In this document: in pieces, positions 52,679 through 62,447 of the stretch
How the letters are laid out: every line of letters begins with the position of its first letter
Position numbering within the stretch: position 1 is the stretch's first letter
Origin: a virus
Strand: one strand, 5' to 3'
Length of the DNA stretch: 64,000 bases
Virus record (IMG/VR): IMGVR_UViG_3300020056_002227
Span: 1-64,000 of that record
Notes under the pieces: generated by a model
Told to the model about the DNA's origin: nothing
The model's database searches: none
What the model saw: the letters and a program-made list of their open reading frames with translations, nothing else
Made by a program: the position numbers and the translations under genes

Positions 52679-54172
52679 ATGGGTGACGTGGTCAACGTCG
52701 AATATATCAATTCAGTTCACATGAAAGTTACTGCTGATCCAGGCATTCGACAAGAAATTTCCGAATACTTTTCGTTCAAACCTGAAGGGTGGCAATTCAA
52801 CCCTAAGGTGAGAGCACGTGTTTGGGATGGCACCATTCGTTTGTATCAACCCATGAGACCAACTCTTTATGTGGGTCTATTACCCAAACTGAGAGAATTT
52901 TGCGAAGCCCGAGACTATCACCTGAATGTACCAGATGAGATCGGCTTAGATGAAAAGATCGACGATGATTACGGTATCGAGTTGGCAAAAGAGATCAACT
53001 GCAAATTCATACCTCGTGATTATCAGAATGATTATGTGGTCAATGCACTCCGCAAGCGACGATCTCTGTCATTAAGCCCCACATCATCGGGTAAATCATT
53101 GATCATTTATTTGATCCAGCAGCATTATTACCAGGCGTTTGGCCATCGCACCCTAATCATTGTACCTACAATATCTCTGGTGCACCAGATGGCCGGGGAT
53201 TTTATGGATTATGGTTGTGACGAGAGTTTGATTTACCGAATCCAAGGTGGTATTGATAAGAATACCAAATCACCTATTGTGATCAGTACGTGGCAGTCGA
53301 TTGTGAAACAACCAAAAGATTGGTTTGCACAATTTAGAGTGGTGTTGGGTGATGAGGCACACACATTCCAAGCCAAATCTCTCACCACAATAATGGAAAA
53401 ATTAGTCGACTGTGAGTACCGACACGGATTTACGGGCACATTAAAATCATCTGAAAGTAAAACTCACCAGATGGTGCTGGAGGGGTGTTTCGGCGAAGTG
53501 AAAAGATATGTTGCAACGAAAGACCTAATGGAAGATGGTACCGTTGCTGATTTTGAAGTCAAGGCGATTGTTCTCTCACACTCTAATGACACGCGCAAGG
53601 TGTTCAAAGATGCACTGCGACAGGTGAAAGATAACAGCAGGAAATACCCGGCTGAAAGAGAGTTCATTGTCAATCACGAGAAACGAAATAACTTCATTAA
53701 GAATCTCGTTCATAGCCTAGAAGGTCAAAATAATTTGATTTTATTTGATCTCGTGGAGAAACATGGCAAGATTCTGGAGCCTCTTCTAAGGAAGGAGGGT
53801 AGAGAGCTACATTTCATTTACGGTGGAACAAAGGGAGAGGAACGTGAAAGAATTAGACACTTGGTTGAAAATGATCCTGATAAGAAACATGACATTCTTG
53901 CCTCTTATGGAGTATTTAGTACTGGGGTTAATTTGCGTCGGCTTGATAATGTAATCTTTGCATCAAGCAGTAAATCAGAAATCAAGGTACTTCAGAGTAT
54001 CGGTAGAACACTACGAAAAGGTAATGGATCAGACAAGGCAACACTCTATGACATTACTGATGACCTCAGTGTAGGGTCATTTCAGAACTACACACTCAAG
54101 CACTTTCGACAGCGCATCGACATCTACTCGAACGAACAGTTCAAATTCAAAATCTATACAATCGATATCTAA
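52679..54172 (+). CDS. uvsW: Helicase UvsW
   Basis: 497 residues. Walker A S-P-T-S-S-G-K-S-L-I near 137-146, DEAH box G-D-E-A-H-T-F near 223-229, G-F-T-G-T-L and the C-terminal I-G-R-T-L-R-K-G-N motif VI. The N-terminal domain (W-D-G-T-I-R-L-Y-Q-P) is typical. Unwinds R-loops and D-loops to switch from origin to recombination-dependent replication. Late promoter upstream. Confidence 0.95.
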   Translation: MGDVVNVEYINSVHMKVTADPGIRQEISEYFSFKPEGWQFNPKVRARVWDGTIRLYQPMRPTLYVGLLPKLREFCEARDYHLNVPDEIGLDEKIDDDYGIELAKEINCKFIPRDYQNDYVVNALRKRRSLSLSPTSSGKSLIIYLIQQHYYQAFGHRTLIIVPTISLVHQMAGDFMDYGCDESLIYRIQGGIDKNTKSPIVISTWQSIVKQPKDWFAQFRVVLGDEAHTFQAKSLTTIMEKLVDCEYRHGFTGTLKSSESKTHQMVLEGCFGEVKRYVATKDLMEDGTVADFEVKAIVLSHSNDTRKVFKDALRQVKDNSRKYPAEREFIVNHEKRNNFIKNLVHSLEGQNNLILFDLVEKHGKILEPLLRKEGRELHFIYGGTKGEERERIRHLVENDPDKKHDILASYGVFSTGVNLRRLDNVIFASSSKSEIKVLQSIGRTLRKGNGSDKATLYDITDDLSVGSFQNYTLKHFRQRIDIYSNEQFKFKIYTIDI

Positions 54173-54180
54173 AATAGTTG

Positions 54181-54209
54181 TTGACTTTTAGCCGAATCTG
54201 GTGTAAAAT
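54181..54209 (+). promoter_or_regulatory. Sigma70-type promoter for gene 55
   Basis: TTGACT (54181..54186), 17 bp, TAAAAT (54204..54209), extended -10 TG. Drives gp55 and probably the 47-46 genes. Confidence 0.8.
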
Positions 54210-54244
54210 GATACCCTAATTTTAATATCGCATTGGAGGTAATA

Positions 54245-54718
54245 ATGGCTAAGAACTATGTAAACAATAAAAGTTTACTGCAAGCCCTCATCGATTACAA
54301 AGCGGCCTGTAAAGAGGCTGAAGATTCTGGTGAACCCAATCCTAAAATTCCAGAATATATCGGGGAGTGTATTTTTCTAATCTCAACCAGACTTGCAACG
54401 AAACCTAACTTCTCTGGCTATTCTTATAAGGATGATATGATCTCTGATGGTATTGAGAACTGCATTCAATATATCCACAATTTTGACCCAGAGAAATCTG
54501 AAAATCCTTTCGCATATTTCACACAGATTATTTGGTTTGCGTTTCTTCGTCGAATCCAAAAAGAAAAGAAGCAAATGTATATCAAGTTCAAGTCCTCTCA
54601 GGCAATGATGACGGAAGCAGCTATCATGGATTCAAGTGACGTTCAGGTGCAACTGAATGAACCACCCGAATACATTGCAGAGTTCATTAAGGAATTTGAG
54701 TCTAAAAACAAAAAATGA
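54245..54718 (+). CDS. 55: Late sigma factor gp55
   Basis: 157 residues from ATG 54245 (GGAGGTAATA upstream). Region 2 of sigma factors is visible around 70-110 (D-D-M-I-S-D-G-I-E-N-C, then N-P-F-A-Y-F-T-Q-I-I-W-F-A-F-L). It directs host RNA polymerase to TATAAATA promoters together with gp33 (36349). Confidence 0.93.
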   Translation: MAKNYVNNKSLLQALIDYKAACKEAEDSGEPNPKIPEYIGECIFLISTRLATKPNFSGYSYKDDMISDGIENCIQYIHNFDPEKSENPFAYFTQIIWFAFLRRIQKEKKQMYIKFKSSQAMMTEAAIMDSSDVQVQLNEPPEYIAEFIKEFESKNKK

Positions 54719-54725
54719 GGTGTGA

Positions 54726-55787
54726 ATGAAAATTGCAATTGTAACAGATATTCATATTGGGGCTCGAGGTGACAGTAGAATCTTTGCTGATTTCCAGCGC
54801 AAGTTTTTCTTAGAGGTATTCTTTCCCTACCTTGACGAGCATGGTATCACCACAGTGTTCGATCTTGGTGACACATTCGACCGTCGAAAGTATGTTAATT
54901 ATTTGAGTTTGAAGCGTGGCCGTGAGTTTCTTTTTGATGAAATTGCTAAGAGAAACATCGACTTTCATGCGTTGATTGGGAATCACGATACCTATTATAC
55001 AAACACCAATGATGTCAACTCGATGAAGCTTCTGCTTCAAGAATACCCATCATTCAAACTCTACGAGGATAAGGCAGAGCACCTACAACTCGGTTCGACC
55101 AAATTTTTAATGCTTCCTTGGATCAGTAAAGAGAATGCAGAATACAACCTCGATATGGTTGCAAACTCTGATGCTAATGTAGTGATGGGTCATTTAGAAA
55201 TGAAAGGCTTCGAAATGATGAAGGGTTCGGTGTGTGCTCACGGCCTTGATTTGAAATTATTTAAGAATTTTGAGAATGTCTATTCTGGCCATTTTCACCA
55301 TCCATCTCGTTACCAAAACCTAGAGTATCTTGGTGCACCTTATGAAATGACTTGGTCTGATTATGGTGGCTCGAGAGGATTCCATGTATTCGATACTGAG
55401 ACTCGTGAGATGATCAAGGTTGAGAACCCGAATCGAATGTTCCATAAAATTGATTATGACGACGAAGATATGACCATTGAAGAGATTGCATCGCTTGATA
55501 CCTCAATGCTCAAAGATACATATATCAAGGTCATTATTAAGAATCGAACAAACGCTTACCTCTATGACCTTTTCATGAGCAAATTAAATGATGAAGGTGC
55601 GGCCGACGTAAAGGCCATAGACGATGCGCTCAATCTTGAGTCTTCTGGTGTCGAAGAAATACTTGACGAGACCAAAGACACGAAAGAAATTCTACACAAT
55701 TATATTGATTCACTTGAAACGTCAATCGATAAAGGCAAAATCAAATCGATGGTTGACGATCTTTATGTAGAGGCACTTAGCTTATAA
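54726..55787 (+). CDS. 47: Recombination nuclease subunit gp47 (Mre11-like)
   Basis: 353 residues. Phosphoesterase motifs D-I-H-I-G near 7-11, L-G-D-T-F-D near 46-51, G-N-H-D-T near 82-86 and G-H-F-H-H near 190-194. Degrades DNA ends with gp46 and makes 3' tails for UvsX. ATG 7 nt after gp55. Confidence 0.94.
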   Translation: MKIAIVTDIHIGARGDSRIFADFQRKFFLEVFFPYLDEHGITTVFDLGDTFDRRKYVNYLSLKRGREFLFDEIAKRNIDFHALIGNHDTYYTNTNDVNSMKLLLQEYPSFKLYEDKAEHLQLGSTKFLMLPWISKENAEYNLDMVANSDANVVMGHLEMKGFEMMKGSVCAHGLDLKLFKNFENVYSGHFHHPSRYQNLEYLGAPYEMTWSDYGGSRGFHVFDTETREMIKVENPNRMFHKIDYDDEDMTIEEIASLDTSMLKDTYIKVIIKNRTNAYLYDLFMSKLNDEGAADVKAIDDALNLESSGVEEILDETKDTKEILHNYIDSLETSIDKGKIKSMVDDLYVEALSL

Positions 55788-55788
55788 T

Positions 55789-57501
55789 ATGAGAATAAAT
55801 TTTAAACGTGTGAGATATAAAAATATCTTATCGACGGGGAATACGTTCACTACAATTGAAATGGATGAGAGTCCCACCACTCTTATCAGTGGTACCAACG
55901 GTAGTGGTAAATCAACATTACTTGATGCAATTGTGTTTGGGCTCTATGGCAAACCATTTCGGAAAATCAATAAACCACAGCTAGTAAATTCAATCAACCA
56001 AAAGGGAATGGTGGTAGAGATTGAATTCACGGTCAGTGGTCATGAGTATTTCATACGCAGAGGAATCAAACCTGCTGTATTTGAGATAATGAAGAACGGT
56101 GAATTGATTGACCAAGATGCAGCCAAACGAGACTACCAGACGTATCTTGAGCAGAACATACTCGGCATCAATTATAAATCTTTCAACCAAATTGTTGTTT
56201 TGGGTAGTGCAACTTATGTACCCTTTATGGAATTGCCTGCTCAAGCCCGCAGAGAAATCATCGAAGATCTACTCGATATTCAGGTGTTCAGTACCATGGG
56301 TATTTTGGCAAAAGAAAGACTCAGCAACAATAAAGATGCTATCAACGAAAACTCTTATCAGGTTGAAATCGTAGAATCCAATATTGCTCTCACCGAAGAC
56401 AATAACGATAAGATCCGTAAGATCCGAGAGACTGAGGTCGAAAAGATCCGTGATAAGATGACTACACATATCAATTCTATCGAAGAAAAGAATGAGTTGA
56501 TTTGTAAGATCAATGATGATATGCAAGAGCTATATGCCACAATCGATGACAAGGTAACTGTAAAAGAAAAATTTACAGAGGCTGGTCGATTGAAACAAGA
56601 CCTCGAGACAAAAAATAAGGCAATCGAAAAGGAATTGAGGTTCTATCACGACAACGATAACTGTCCAACCTGTAAACAGGGAATTGACCATGATTTTAAG
56701 AATAATGTTGTGGAAGAAAAATCAAAGCGGAATTTGGAAATCGAATCTGGCCTACACGATATTGCAGAACAGATCAAAAGGTATCAAGAAAGGCTTGATG
56801 AAATTAGTAAGGTGCAAGACCAAATCCAAGAAAAGAGTTTCGAAACCTCAGAAATTAAGGCCGAAATCAAGTCTTCTAAGAGTGCGCTCAATGCTTTCCG
56901 TGAAGAACTACTCGCCGCAGAGAAAGAGGTTGAAGACGTCGATACATCGACCCTCAAAGGACTACAGGAAAGGTTATCGACGTATCAATCTGAAAGGAAA
57001 GAACTCTTAGATGAGCAGACTACTCTGAATGTGGTATCTACCATTCTGAAAGACGGTGGCATTAAGAGTAGAATCATCGCACAATATATTCCAGTAATGA
57101 ATAAGCTGATCAACAAATACCTCGCCGCATTTGATCTGTTCGTTGATTTCCAGCTGGATGAAAATTTCAATGAGGTAATCAAATCTAGGTTCCGTGACAC
57201 ATTCTCGTATGCTTCATTCTCCGAAGGGGAGAAGCTGAGAATTACCTTATCTATTATGCTTGCCTGGAGATCGGTTGCAAAACTGAGAAACTCAGTATCG
57301 ACCAATCTGCTAATTCTTGACGAGACACTTGATGGTGCACTTGATGGAGTTGGTATTGAGAACCTCATTGAGACTTTACACGGCCTGAACTCTGATGACA
57401 ACATTTTCGTTATCAGCCACAGAGGTGATCAATTCGCAGAGAAGTTTGCCTCTCATGTTAAATTTAAGAAGATAAAGAACTTTAGTGAGGTTGCAGCATG
57501 A
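55789..57501 (+). CDS. 46: Recombination nuclease subunit gp46 (Rad50-like)
   Basis: 570 residues. Walker A G-T-N-G-S-G-K-S-T near 35-43, long coiled coils with a zinc hook N-C-P-T-C-K near 290, signature region near S-F-S-E-G-E-K-L-R and Walker B L-L-I-L-D-E-T-L. SMC-family ATPase that works with gp47. Overlaps FkbM by 4 nt. Confidence 0.94.
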   Translation: MRINFKRVRYKNILSTGNTFTTIEMDESPTTLISGTNGSGKSTLLDAIVFGLYGKPFRKINKPQLVNSINQKGMVVEIEFTVSGHEYFIRRGIKPAVFEIMKNGELIDQDAAKRDYQTYLEQNILGINYKSFNQIVVLGSATYVPFMELPAQARREIIEDLLDIQVFSTMGILAKERLSNNKDAINENSYQVEIVESNIALTEDNNDKIRKIRETEVEKIRDKMTTHINSIEEKNELICKINDDMQELYATIDDKVTVKEKFTEAGRLKQDLETKNKAIEKELRFYHDNDNCPTCKQGIDHDFKNNVVEEKSKRNLEIESGLHDIAEQIKRYQERLDEISKVQDQIQEKSFETSEIKAEIKSSKSALNAFREELLAAEKEVEDVDTSTLKGLQERLSTYQSERKELLDEQTTLNVVSTILKDGGIKSRIIAQYIPVMNKLINKYLAAFDLFVDFQLDENFNEVIKSRFRDTFSYASFSEGEKLRITLSIMLAWRSVAKLRNSVSTNLLILDETLDGALDGVGIENLIETLHGLNSDDNIFVISHRGDQFAEKFASHVKFKKIKNFSEVAA

Positions 57502-58250
57502 AAGGAATTAAAACCCTAAAAACCAAGGGCATGAGTTTCGAAGGATTGGGTGATGATCTGGTAGAACTTCATACTCTCTACATGGAATTCTTCCATAAAA
57601 TGATGTATGATTGGTACTACGAGGTGCAACCGGATGATATTGTGGTTGACATTGGATCGTGTATAGGAATGTTTACGTGTCATGCATTAGACAAAGGTGC
57701 AAAAGAGGTTTATGCAATTGAACCGAACAGAGCACTGCTACGGACTACCCTCTATAATTCTTTCATGCACATATGTAATAATGCCAAATCGCCAGTAATC
57801 CCGATTAACGCATTTGTAGGTACATCAAATGAAAATGGATTTGGTGAATTTGACCCAAACGATGTACCCATGCTAGACTTTAAAGATTTCCTTAAATGGT
57901 ATTATATCGAAAAAATTGATTTTTTGAAAATCGACTGTGAAGGCGGAGAGTACGATATTCTCACCAAAGAAAATCTTCCTTGGATCCAAGAGAACGTAAA
58001 GCATATTGCAGTAGAGGTTCACATGATAAATGAAGAGTCTCGTGAAAAAATCAAGCGGTTCCGTGATGAATTCCTCGTTGGTTTTGAACCTTGGAAAATA
58101 AGGTTCTCGGGAAATGGTATGGCACATAAACTGACAGATAATTTTATTGACAATTATAAGATTGGTGATTGGGGTGGATGCTTCATGGTCTACATCTGTA
58201 ATGAATCTGCGCCACAACTCAAAGACCGACCAGTGGATTTTAAATATTGA
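57498..58250 (+). CDS. FkbM-family methyltransferase, paralogue of 15550..16293
   Basis: 250 residues. V-V-D-I-G-S-C-I-G-M-F-T near 47-58, A-I-E-P-N-R-A-L-L-R near 73-82, F-L-K-I-D-C-E-G-G-E-Y-D-I-L and L-T-K-E-N-L-P-W-I-Q. High similarity to 15550..16293 indicates a duplication within or between related phages. Tightly coupled to gp46; its TGA overlaps the -35 of the polymerase promoter. Confidence 0.88.
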   Translation: MKGIKTLKTKGMSFEGLGDDLVELHTLYMEFFHKMMYDWYYEVQPDDIVVDIGSCIGMFTCHALDKGAKEVYAIEPNRALLRTTLYNSFMHICNNAKSPVIPINAFVGTSNENGFGEFDPNDVPMLDFKDFLKWYYIEKIDFLKIDCEGGEYDILTKENLPWIQENVKHIAVEVHMINEESREKIKRFRDEFLVGFEPWKIRFSGNGMAHKLTDNFIDNYKIGDWGGCFMVYICNESAPQLKDRPVDFKY

Positions 58251-58275
58251 CATTTTGGTCTGCTTGTGATAGAAT
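58247..58275 (+). promoter_or_regulatory. Sigma70-type promoter for DNA polymerase with palindrome at the -10
   Basis: TTGACA (58247..58252), 17 bp, TAGAAT (58270..58275), extended -10 TG. The perfect inverted repeat TGTGATA-GAA-TATCACA (58265..58281) is centred on the -10 box. Confidence 0.83.
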
Positions 58276-58303
58276 ATCACAGTTCATTCAATAAAGGTAT
58301 ATC

Positions 58304-60844
58304 ATGACTTCTTTCTATACATCCGTTGAAAGATTTGGCAACAACATCTTATGGCGCGGATATGAAAATGGCAAGCGCTTTTCGTACCGTGTTCCATTTC
58401 GACCAACTCTCTATCTACACACACCTAAGAAGGGTGGTGATTACAGGTCTCTCGTCGGCAACAAACCTCTGAATCCACACAAGTTTGGAGACATGCGAGA
58501 GGCTAAAGAATTTATCGAAACGTACAAAGATGTTGGTAATATGCAAATCTATGGCACTACCAACTATACTGCTCAATTCATTCAAGAAAACTATCCAGGC
58601 TCAATTGAGTTCGATATTAACCAGATCAATGTTGCATCATTCGATATTGAGGTTGATATTCGTGATGGCTATGCTGATATCGAACAAGCCGATAAAGAGG
58701 TAACATCGATCGCATATCACAGTTCTAGGAGTTCGAAATATACACTCCTTGCTGTAAAAGACTTTGACAAATATGCAACGATTACTGGTATCGATCCAGA
58801 TGATATCGACTTCATCAAATTCGATAACGAACTTCAATTGCTTCGACACTTCGTAGAACTCTGGTCATCTGATTACCCAGATGTTGTCACTGGCTGGAAC
58901 GTGGAATACTTTGATATCCAGTACGTTGTGACCAGAATCATTCGACTGTGTGGTGAAGATTTTGCCAAAAGACTCTCACCTTGGAAACACATTCAAAAGA
59001 AATCACACGAGGTGTTCAACAAAGTTCAATCGACGTATAAGATCTCTGGCATGACTGTCATTGATTACATGGACGCGTTCAAGAAATTCGGTTACAAATA
59101 TGGTACCCAAGAATCTTATAAACTCGACCACATTGCCTATACGGTACTCGGCAAGAAGAAACTTGACTATTCTGAATACGGTAACCTCACGGCTCTCTAC
59201 GATGAGAACCCTCAGCTGTATCTTGACTACAATCTTCGTGATACCCAATTGATCTCTGCTCTTGAAGAAGAAACCAGTCTTCTGGCTTTGGTTATGACCG
59301 TTGCATATGGTGGTGGGGTAGATTATAAAGACGCATTTGGTACCGTGGGTATCTGGGAGACAACGATCTATCGCAGATTGATGTCTGACAAAATCGTGCC
59401 ACCTCTCAAGGGTGGCCCTGGTGATCACTTAGATGGTCTCGTCGGTGGTTATGTAAAAGACCCAGTGCCTGGCATGCACCCATGGGTCGTATCGTTCGAT
59501 TTGAACTCTCTGTATCCACACCTTATGTTACAGTATAATATGTCACCTGAGACATGGGTCAGCGACAGGCGGGAATATGTGACACAAGAAATGGTTCTGA
59601 ATGGAGAATTCCAAAATGATGACCCGTCTGTGTCTGTCTGTGCTAATGGAGTGTGTTTCAGTAATGAAACGGTTGGCATGATCCCCGGTATCATTGATGA
59701 ATACTATAATCGTCGATCTCTGGTCAAGAAACAGATGCTTGCGGTAGAACAGCAACTCGAGGTGGAGACCGATGAGAGAGAAAGAAAGAAACTCAAACGA
59801 GAGGTGAATCAACTCCACAACTCACAAATGTCGATTAAGATTGCCATGAACAGCCTTTATGGTGCTACTGCTAACAGATACTTTCTATACTATATTTCTG
59901 AAATGGCAGAGGCAATCACCACATCTGGTCAGTTGTCTATTCGATATGCTCAGAAATCAGTCAACCAATACATGAATAAGATTCTGGGTACCGAAGACAA
60001 GGACTACATTATCTACATCGACACTGATTCGATCTATGTGAACTTTGCTGATCTGATTCAAGAGGTCTATGGTACCACCGATATCGACCGAAAACAAGGT
60101 GAGGAATTCCTTGATAAGGTGTGCTCCACCAAAATCGAACAGGTGATCGAGCAAGGATACGAGGAACTCAGATCAAAGATGACCGGATATCGTAACGCAA
60201 TGGTGATGAAACGAGAAAAGATTTCAGACCGTGCAATCTTCGTTGCTAAGAAACGGTACATTCTCAATGTGCTCAACTCTGAAGGTGTTCATTACGAGAA
60301 GCCAAAAATCAGTGTGACTGGTCTTGAATCGGTTCGATCTTCTACTCCAGAAATCTGTCGAGAGAAAATGAAACAGACGTTTGATGTGATTATGAATGGT
60401 ACCGAATCTGATACTCAGAAATTCATCAAAGACTTCAAAGATGAATTCCAATCGGCACCCATCGAAGATATTGCAAAGACTTCTGGTACTGACGATATCG
60501 AAAAATACAAAGACCGTACCACCCTATTCCGTAAGGGTACCCCGATTCACGTTCGTGGCTCTATACTATATAATCATCATCTGGCACAGAAAAAACTAAA
60601 TAAGAAGTATGAGTCAATTCAGTCTGGTGATAAGGTAAAACTGATCTATCTCAAGGTCCCCAATCCTATTCAGCAGAATGTGATCAGTTTCCCAGGCGTC
60701 TTGCCGAAGGAAATGGAGTTGACTAAATACATCGACTATGATACTCAATTCGATAAAGTTTTTCTGACACCGATCCAAGGTATCCTAGATGCACTTGGTT
60801 GGTCTGCTGAGAAGATTGATACCCTTGAAGATTTTTTTGGTTGA
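58304..60844 (+). CDS. 43: Family B DNA polymerase gp43
   Basis: 846 residues. Exonuclease motif S-F-D-I-E-V-D-I near 109-116, polymerase A motif F-D-L-N-S-L-Y-P near 395-402, K-x6-YG region N-S-L-Y-G-A-T-A-N-R near 520, and C motif Y-I-D-T-D-S-I-Y near 570. Replicates the phage genome with proofreading. Preceded by its own promoter. Confidence 0.96.
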   Translation: MTSFYTSVERFGNNILWRGYENGKRFSYRVPFRPTLYLHTPKKGGDYRSLVGNKPLNPHKFGDMREAKEFIETYKDVGNMQIYGTTNYTAQFIQENYPGSIEFDINQINVASFDIEVDIRDGYADIEQADKEVTSIAYHSSRSSKYTLLAVKDFDKYATITGIDPDDIDFIKFDNELQLLRHFVELWSSDYPDVVTGWNVEYFDIQYVVTRIIRLCGEDFAKRLSPWKHIQKKSHEVFNKVQSTYKISGMTVIDYMDAFKKFGYKYGTQESYKLDHIAYTVLGKKKLDYSEYGNLTALYDENPQLYLDYNLRDTQLISALEEETSLLALVMTVAYGGGVDYKDAFGTVGIWETTIYRRLMSDKIVPPLKGGPGDHLDGLVGGYVKDPVPGMHPWVVSFDLNSLYPHLMLQYNMSPETWVSDRREYVTQEMVLNGEFQNDDPSVSVCANGVCFSNETVGMIPGIIDEYYNRRSLVKKQMLAVEQQLEVETDERERKKLKREVNQLHNSQMSIKIAMNSLYGATANRYFLYYISEMAEAITTSGQLSIRYAQKSVNQYMNKILGTEDKDYIIYIDTDSIYVNFADLIQEVYGTTDIDRKQGEEFLDKVCSTKIEQVIEQGYEELRSKMTGYRNAMVMKREKISDRAIFVAKKRYILNVLNSEGVHYEKPKISVTGLESVRSSTPEICREKMKQTFDVIMNGTESDTQKFIKDFKDEFQSAPIEDIAKTSGTDDIEKYKDRTTLFRKGTPIHVRGSILYNHHLAQKKLNKKYESIQSGDKVKLIYLKVPNPIQQNVISFPGVLPKEMELTKYIDYDTQFDKVFLTPIQGILDALGWSAEKIDTLEDFFG

Positions 60845-60869
60845 CAATCAAAACATTTTGTGTTATAAT
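60841..60869 (+). promoter_or_regulatory. Sigma70-type early promoter
   Basis: TTGACA (60841..60846), 17 bp, TATAAT (60864..60869): full consensus, overlapping the polymerase stop codon region. Drives the glycosyltransferase/epimerase group. Confidence 0.87.
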
Positions 60870-60894
60870 AGACGAGATATATTAGAGGTACTGC

Positions 60895-61212
60895 ATGAAC
60901 AGTAGTTTAAAAGAATACACCAAAGACACATCGGTCGAGTATGATGACATGCTCGACTATGTCGCAGATGAAAACATCACCGATACACTGTCTGAATTTC
61001 TTGGGGAAGAACAAGAATACAAGCCAACCGTATCACGAGGCAAGGCAGATCCCAATTTTCCAGAATCGTGGCAGACGTTGTATGTGAATTTCGAAACCGA
61101 ACAAGATTATATTGATTTCATGTTGGCAATTGATGAGAAGCCCATGCCCAGATTGAAATCAGTTGTATACAAAGGTGGCCGACAAGATAATGGCATCTTG
61201 GACTTATTTTAG
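60895..61212 (+). CDS. Conserved hypothetical protein (105 aa)
   Basis: Acidic N-terminus, then P-E-S-W-Q-T-L-Y-V-N-F-E-T-E-Q-D-Y-I-D-F near 58-77 and P-R-L-K-S-V-V-Y. The same small module (F-K-T-Q-E-D-R-Q-H-F, Y-V-Y-Y-P-E-K) occurs at the N-terminus of the next gene, so the two are related in part. First gene behind promoter 60841..60869. Confidence 0.7.
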   Translation: MNSSLKEYTKDTSVEYDDMLDYVADENITDTLSEFLGEEQEYKPTVSRGKADPNFPESWQTLYVNFETEQDYIDFMLAIDEKPMPRLKSVVYKGGRQDNGILDLF

Positions 61213-61220
61213 GAGTTATT

Positions 61221-62447
61221 ATGTATCAACCTGCTCAGACACATGAAGAATTGCAACACGAATGGAAAAATCAGTACATACAATGGTATGCTGCTGGGAT
61301 GCCCTCTTTCCAAGCTCCGAAGAAAGAAATTTTCAAACGGCTACCCATTCACTTCAAGACGCAAGAAGATCGTCAACACTTCAGTGATCGGCTGGGATAC
61401 AATCTAACAAAGAAAACCAATTACGTCTATTACCCAGAAAAGGGCCGTGAAGCAAATCGAATGAACCGTTACGAAGAAGAAGATAACGGTCTGCTTCCTC
61501 GGTACCCGATCTATATTATCAGTAAGGGTCGATGGGATACGCGACACACTGCAAAGTCGCTAGAAGAATTGGGTATCCCTTATTTCATTGCGGTAGAACC
61601 TCAAGAGTATGACAAATACGTAGAGGCAACACCACCGGGTCTTGGAACGGTATTGAAATTGCCGTTTTCTAATCATGGTAAGGGATCTGGGCCTGCACGT
61701 AATTGGTGCTGGGAACATTCACAGGCAAACGGTTTTGAAAGACATTGGTTGATGGACGACAATATCGAGCGCTTCATTCGACTACATAATAACAAACGAT
61801 ATCGTGTTGCTAAGGGTGCGGCTATCTTCCGTGCTACCGAAGATTTTGTAGACCGATATGAAAACATCGCACTTGCTTCTTTTCAATACAAGGCGTTTGT
61901 GGTAGAGGGTTGTCCGTATCAACCGTTCATTCTCAATACACGAATGATGTCCTGTATTTTGATTGACAATAACTGTCCTCACAAGTGGAGAGGCAAATTT
62001 AATGAAGACGTTGATCTCAGTATTCGTGTTCTCAAAGAAGGGCTTTGTACTGTTTTGATGTATGCTTTTGTTCAAGGTAAACTCCGAACCGGTACGGTCA
62101 AGGGTGGAAACACGACTGAGGTGTATGAAGACTATCAGGTAGATGATGAAAACGATCCAGCGTATAATAAATCTAGGATGCTAAAAGAAATGCACCCAGA
62201 TTGTGTTACACTGGCAGAAAGATATGGTAGGGTTCATCATCACGTAGATCTTGATGCAATCAAAAACAAAGATGGGTATCCTGCACGACAAAATGCTTTG
62301 ATATTAAAGAAAGATGTACCCATTATTAATAAGGTAGATAACTACGGAATGAGATTGATGCGCAATTGGGGTACTGATGAACAATACCCAGACCCCAGTT
62401 TTGAGATCGATGAATTCCCTGCTGGGAGGCCTTCAGTTCATGGCTAA
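61221..62447 (+). CDS. Glycosyltransferase of TET-associated (TAGT) type
   Basis: 408 residues. N-terminal shared module to about residue 75, then I-Y-I-I-S-K-G-R-W-D-T-R near 97-108, G-I-P-Y-F-I-A-V-E-P-Q-E-Y near 118-130, A-R-N-W-C-W-E-H-S and W-L-M-D-D-N-I-E-R-F near 174-183 with a DD motif. This is the pattern of phage glycosyltransferases associated with TET-type oxidation of modified cytosines. No TET/JBP gene lies in this window. Probable DNA hypermodification enzyme. Confidence 0.75.
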   Translation: MYQPAQTHEELQHEWKNQYIQWYAAGMPSFQAPKKEIFKRLPIHFKTQEDRQHFSDRLGYNLTKKTNYVYYPEKGREANRMNRYEEEDNGLLPRYPIYIISKGRWDTRHTAKSLEELGIPYFIAVEPQEYDKYVEATPPGLGTVLKLPFSNHGKGSGPARNWCWEHSQANGFERHWLMDDNIERFIRLHNNKRYRVAKGAAIFRATEDFVDRYENIALASFQYKAFVVEGCPYQPFILNTRMMSCILIDNNCPHKWRGKFNEDVDLSIRVLKEGLCTVLMYAFVQGKLRTGTVKGGNTTEVYEDYQVDDENDPAYNKSRMLKEMHPDCVTLAERYGRVHHHVDLDAIKNKDGYPARQNALILKKDVPIINKVDNYGMRLMRNWGTDEQYPDPSFEIDEFPAGRPSVHG

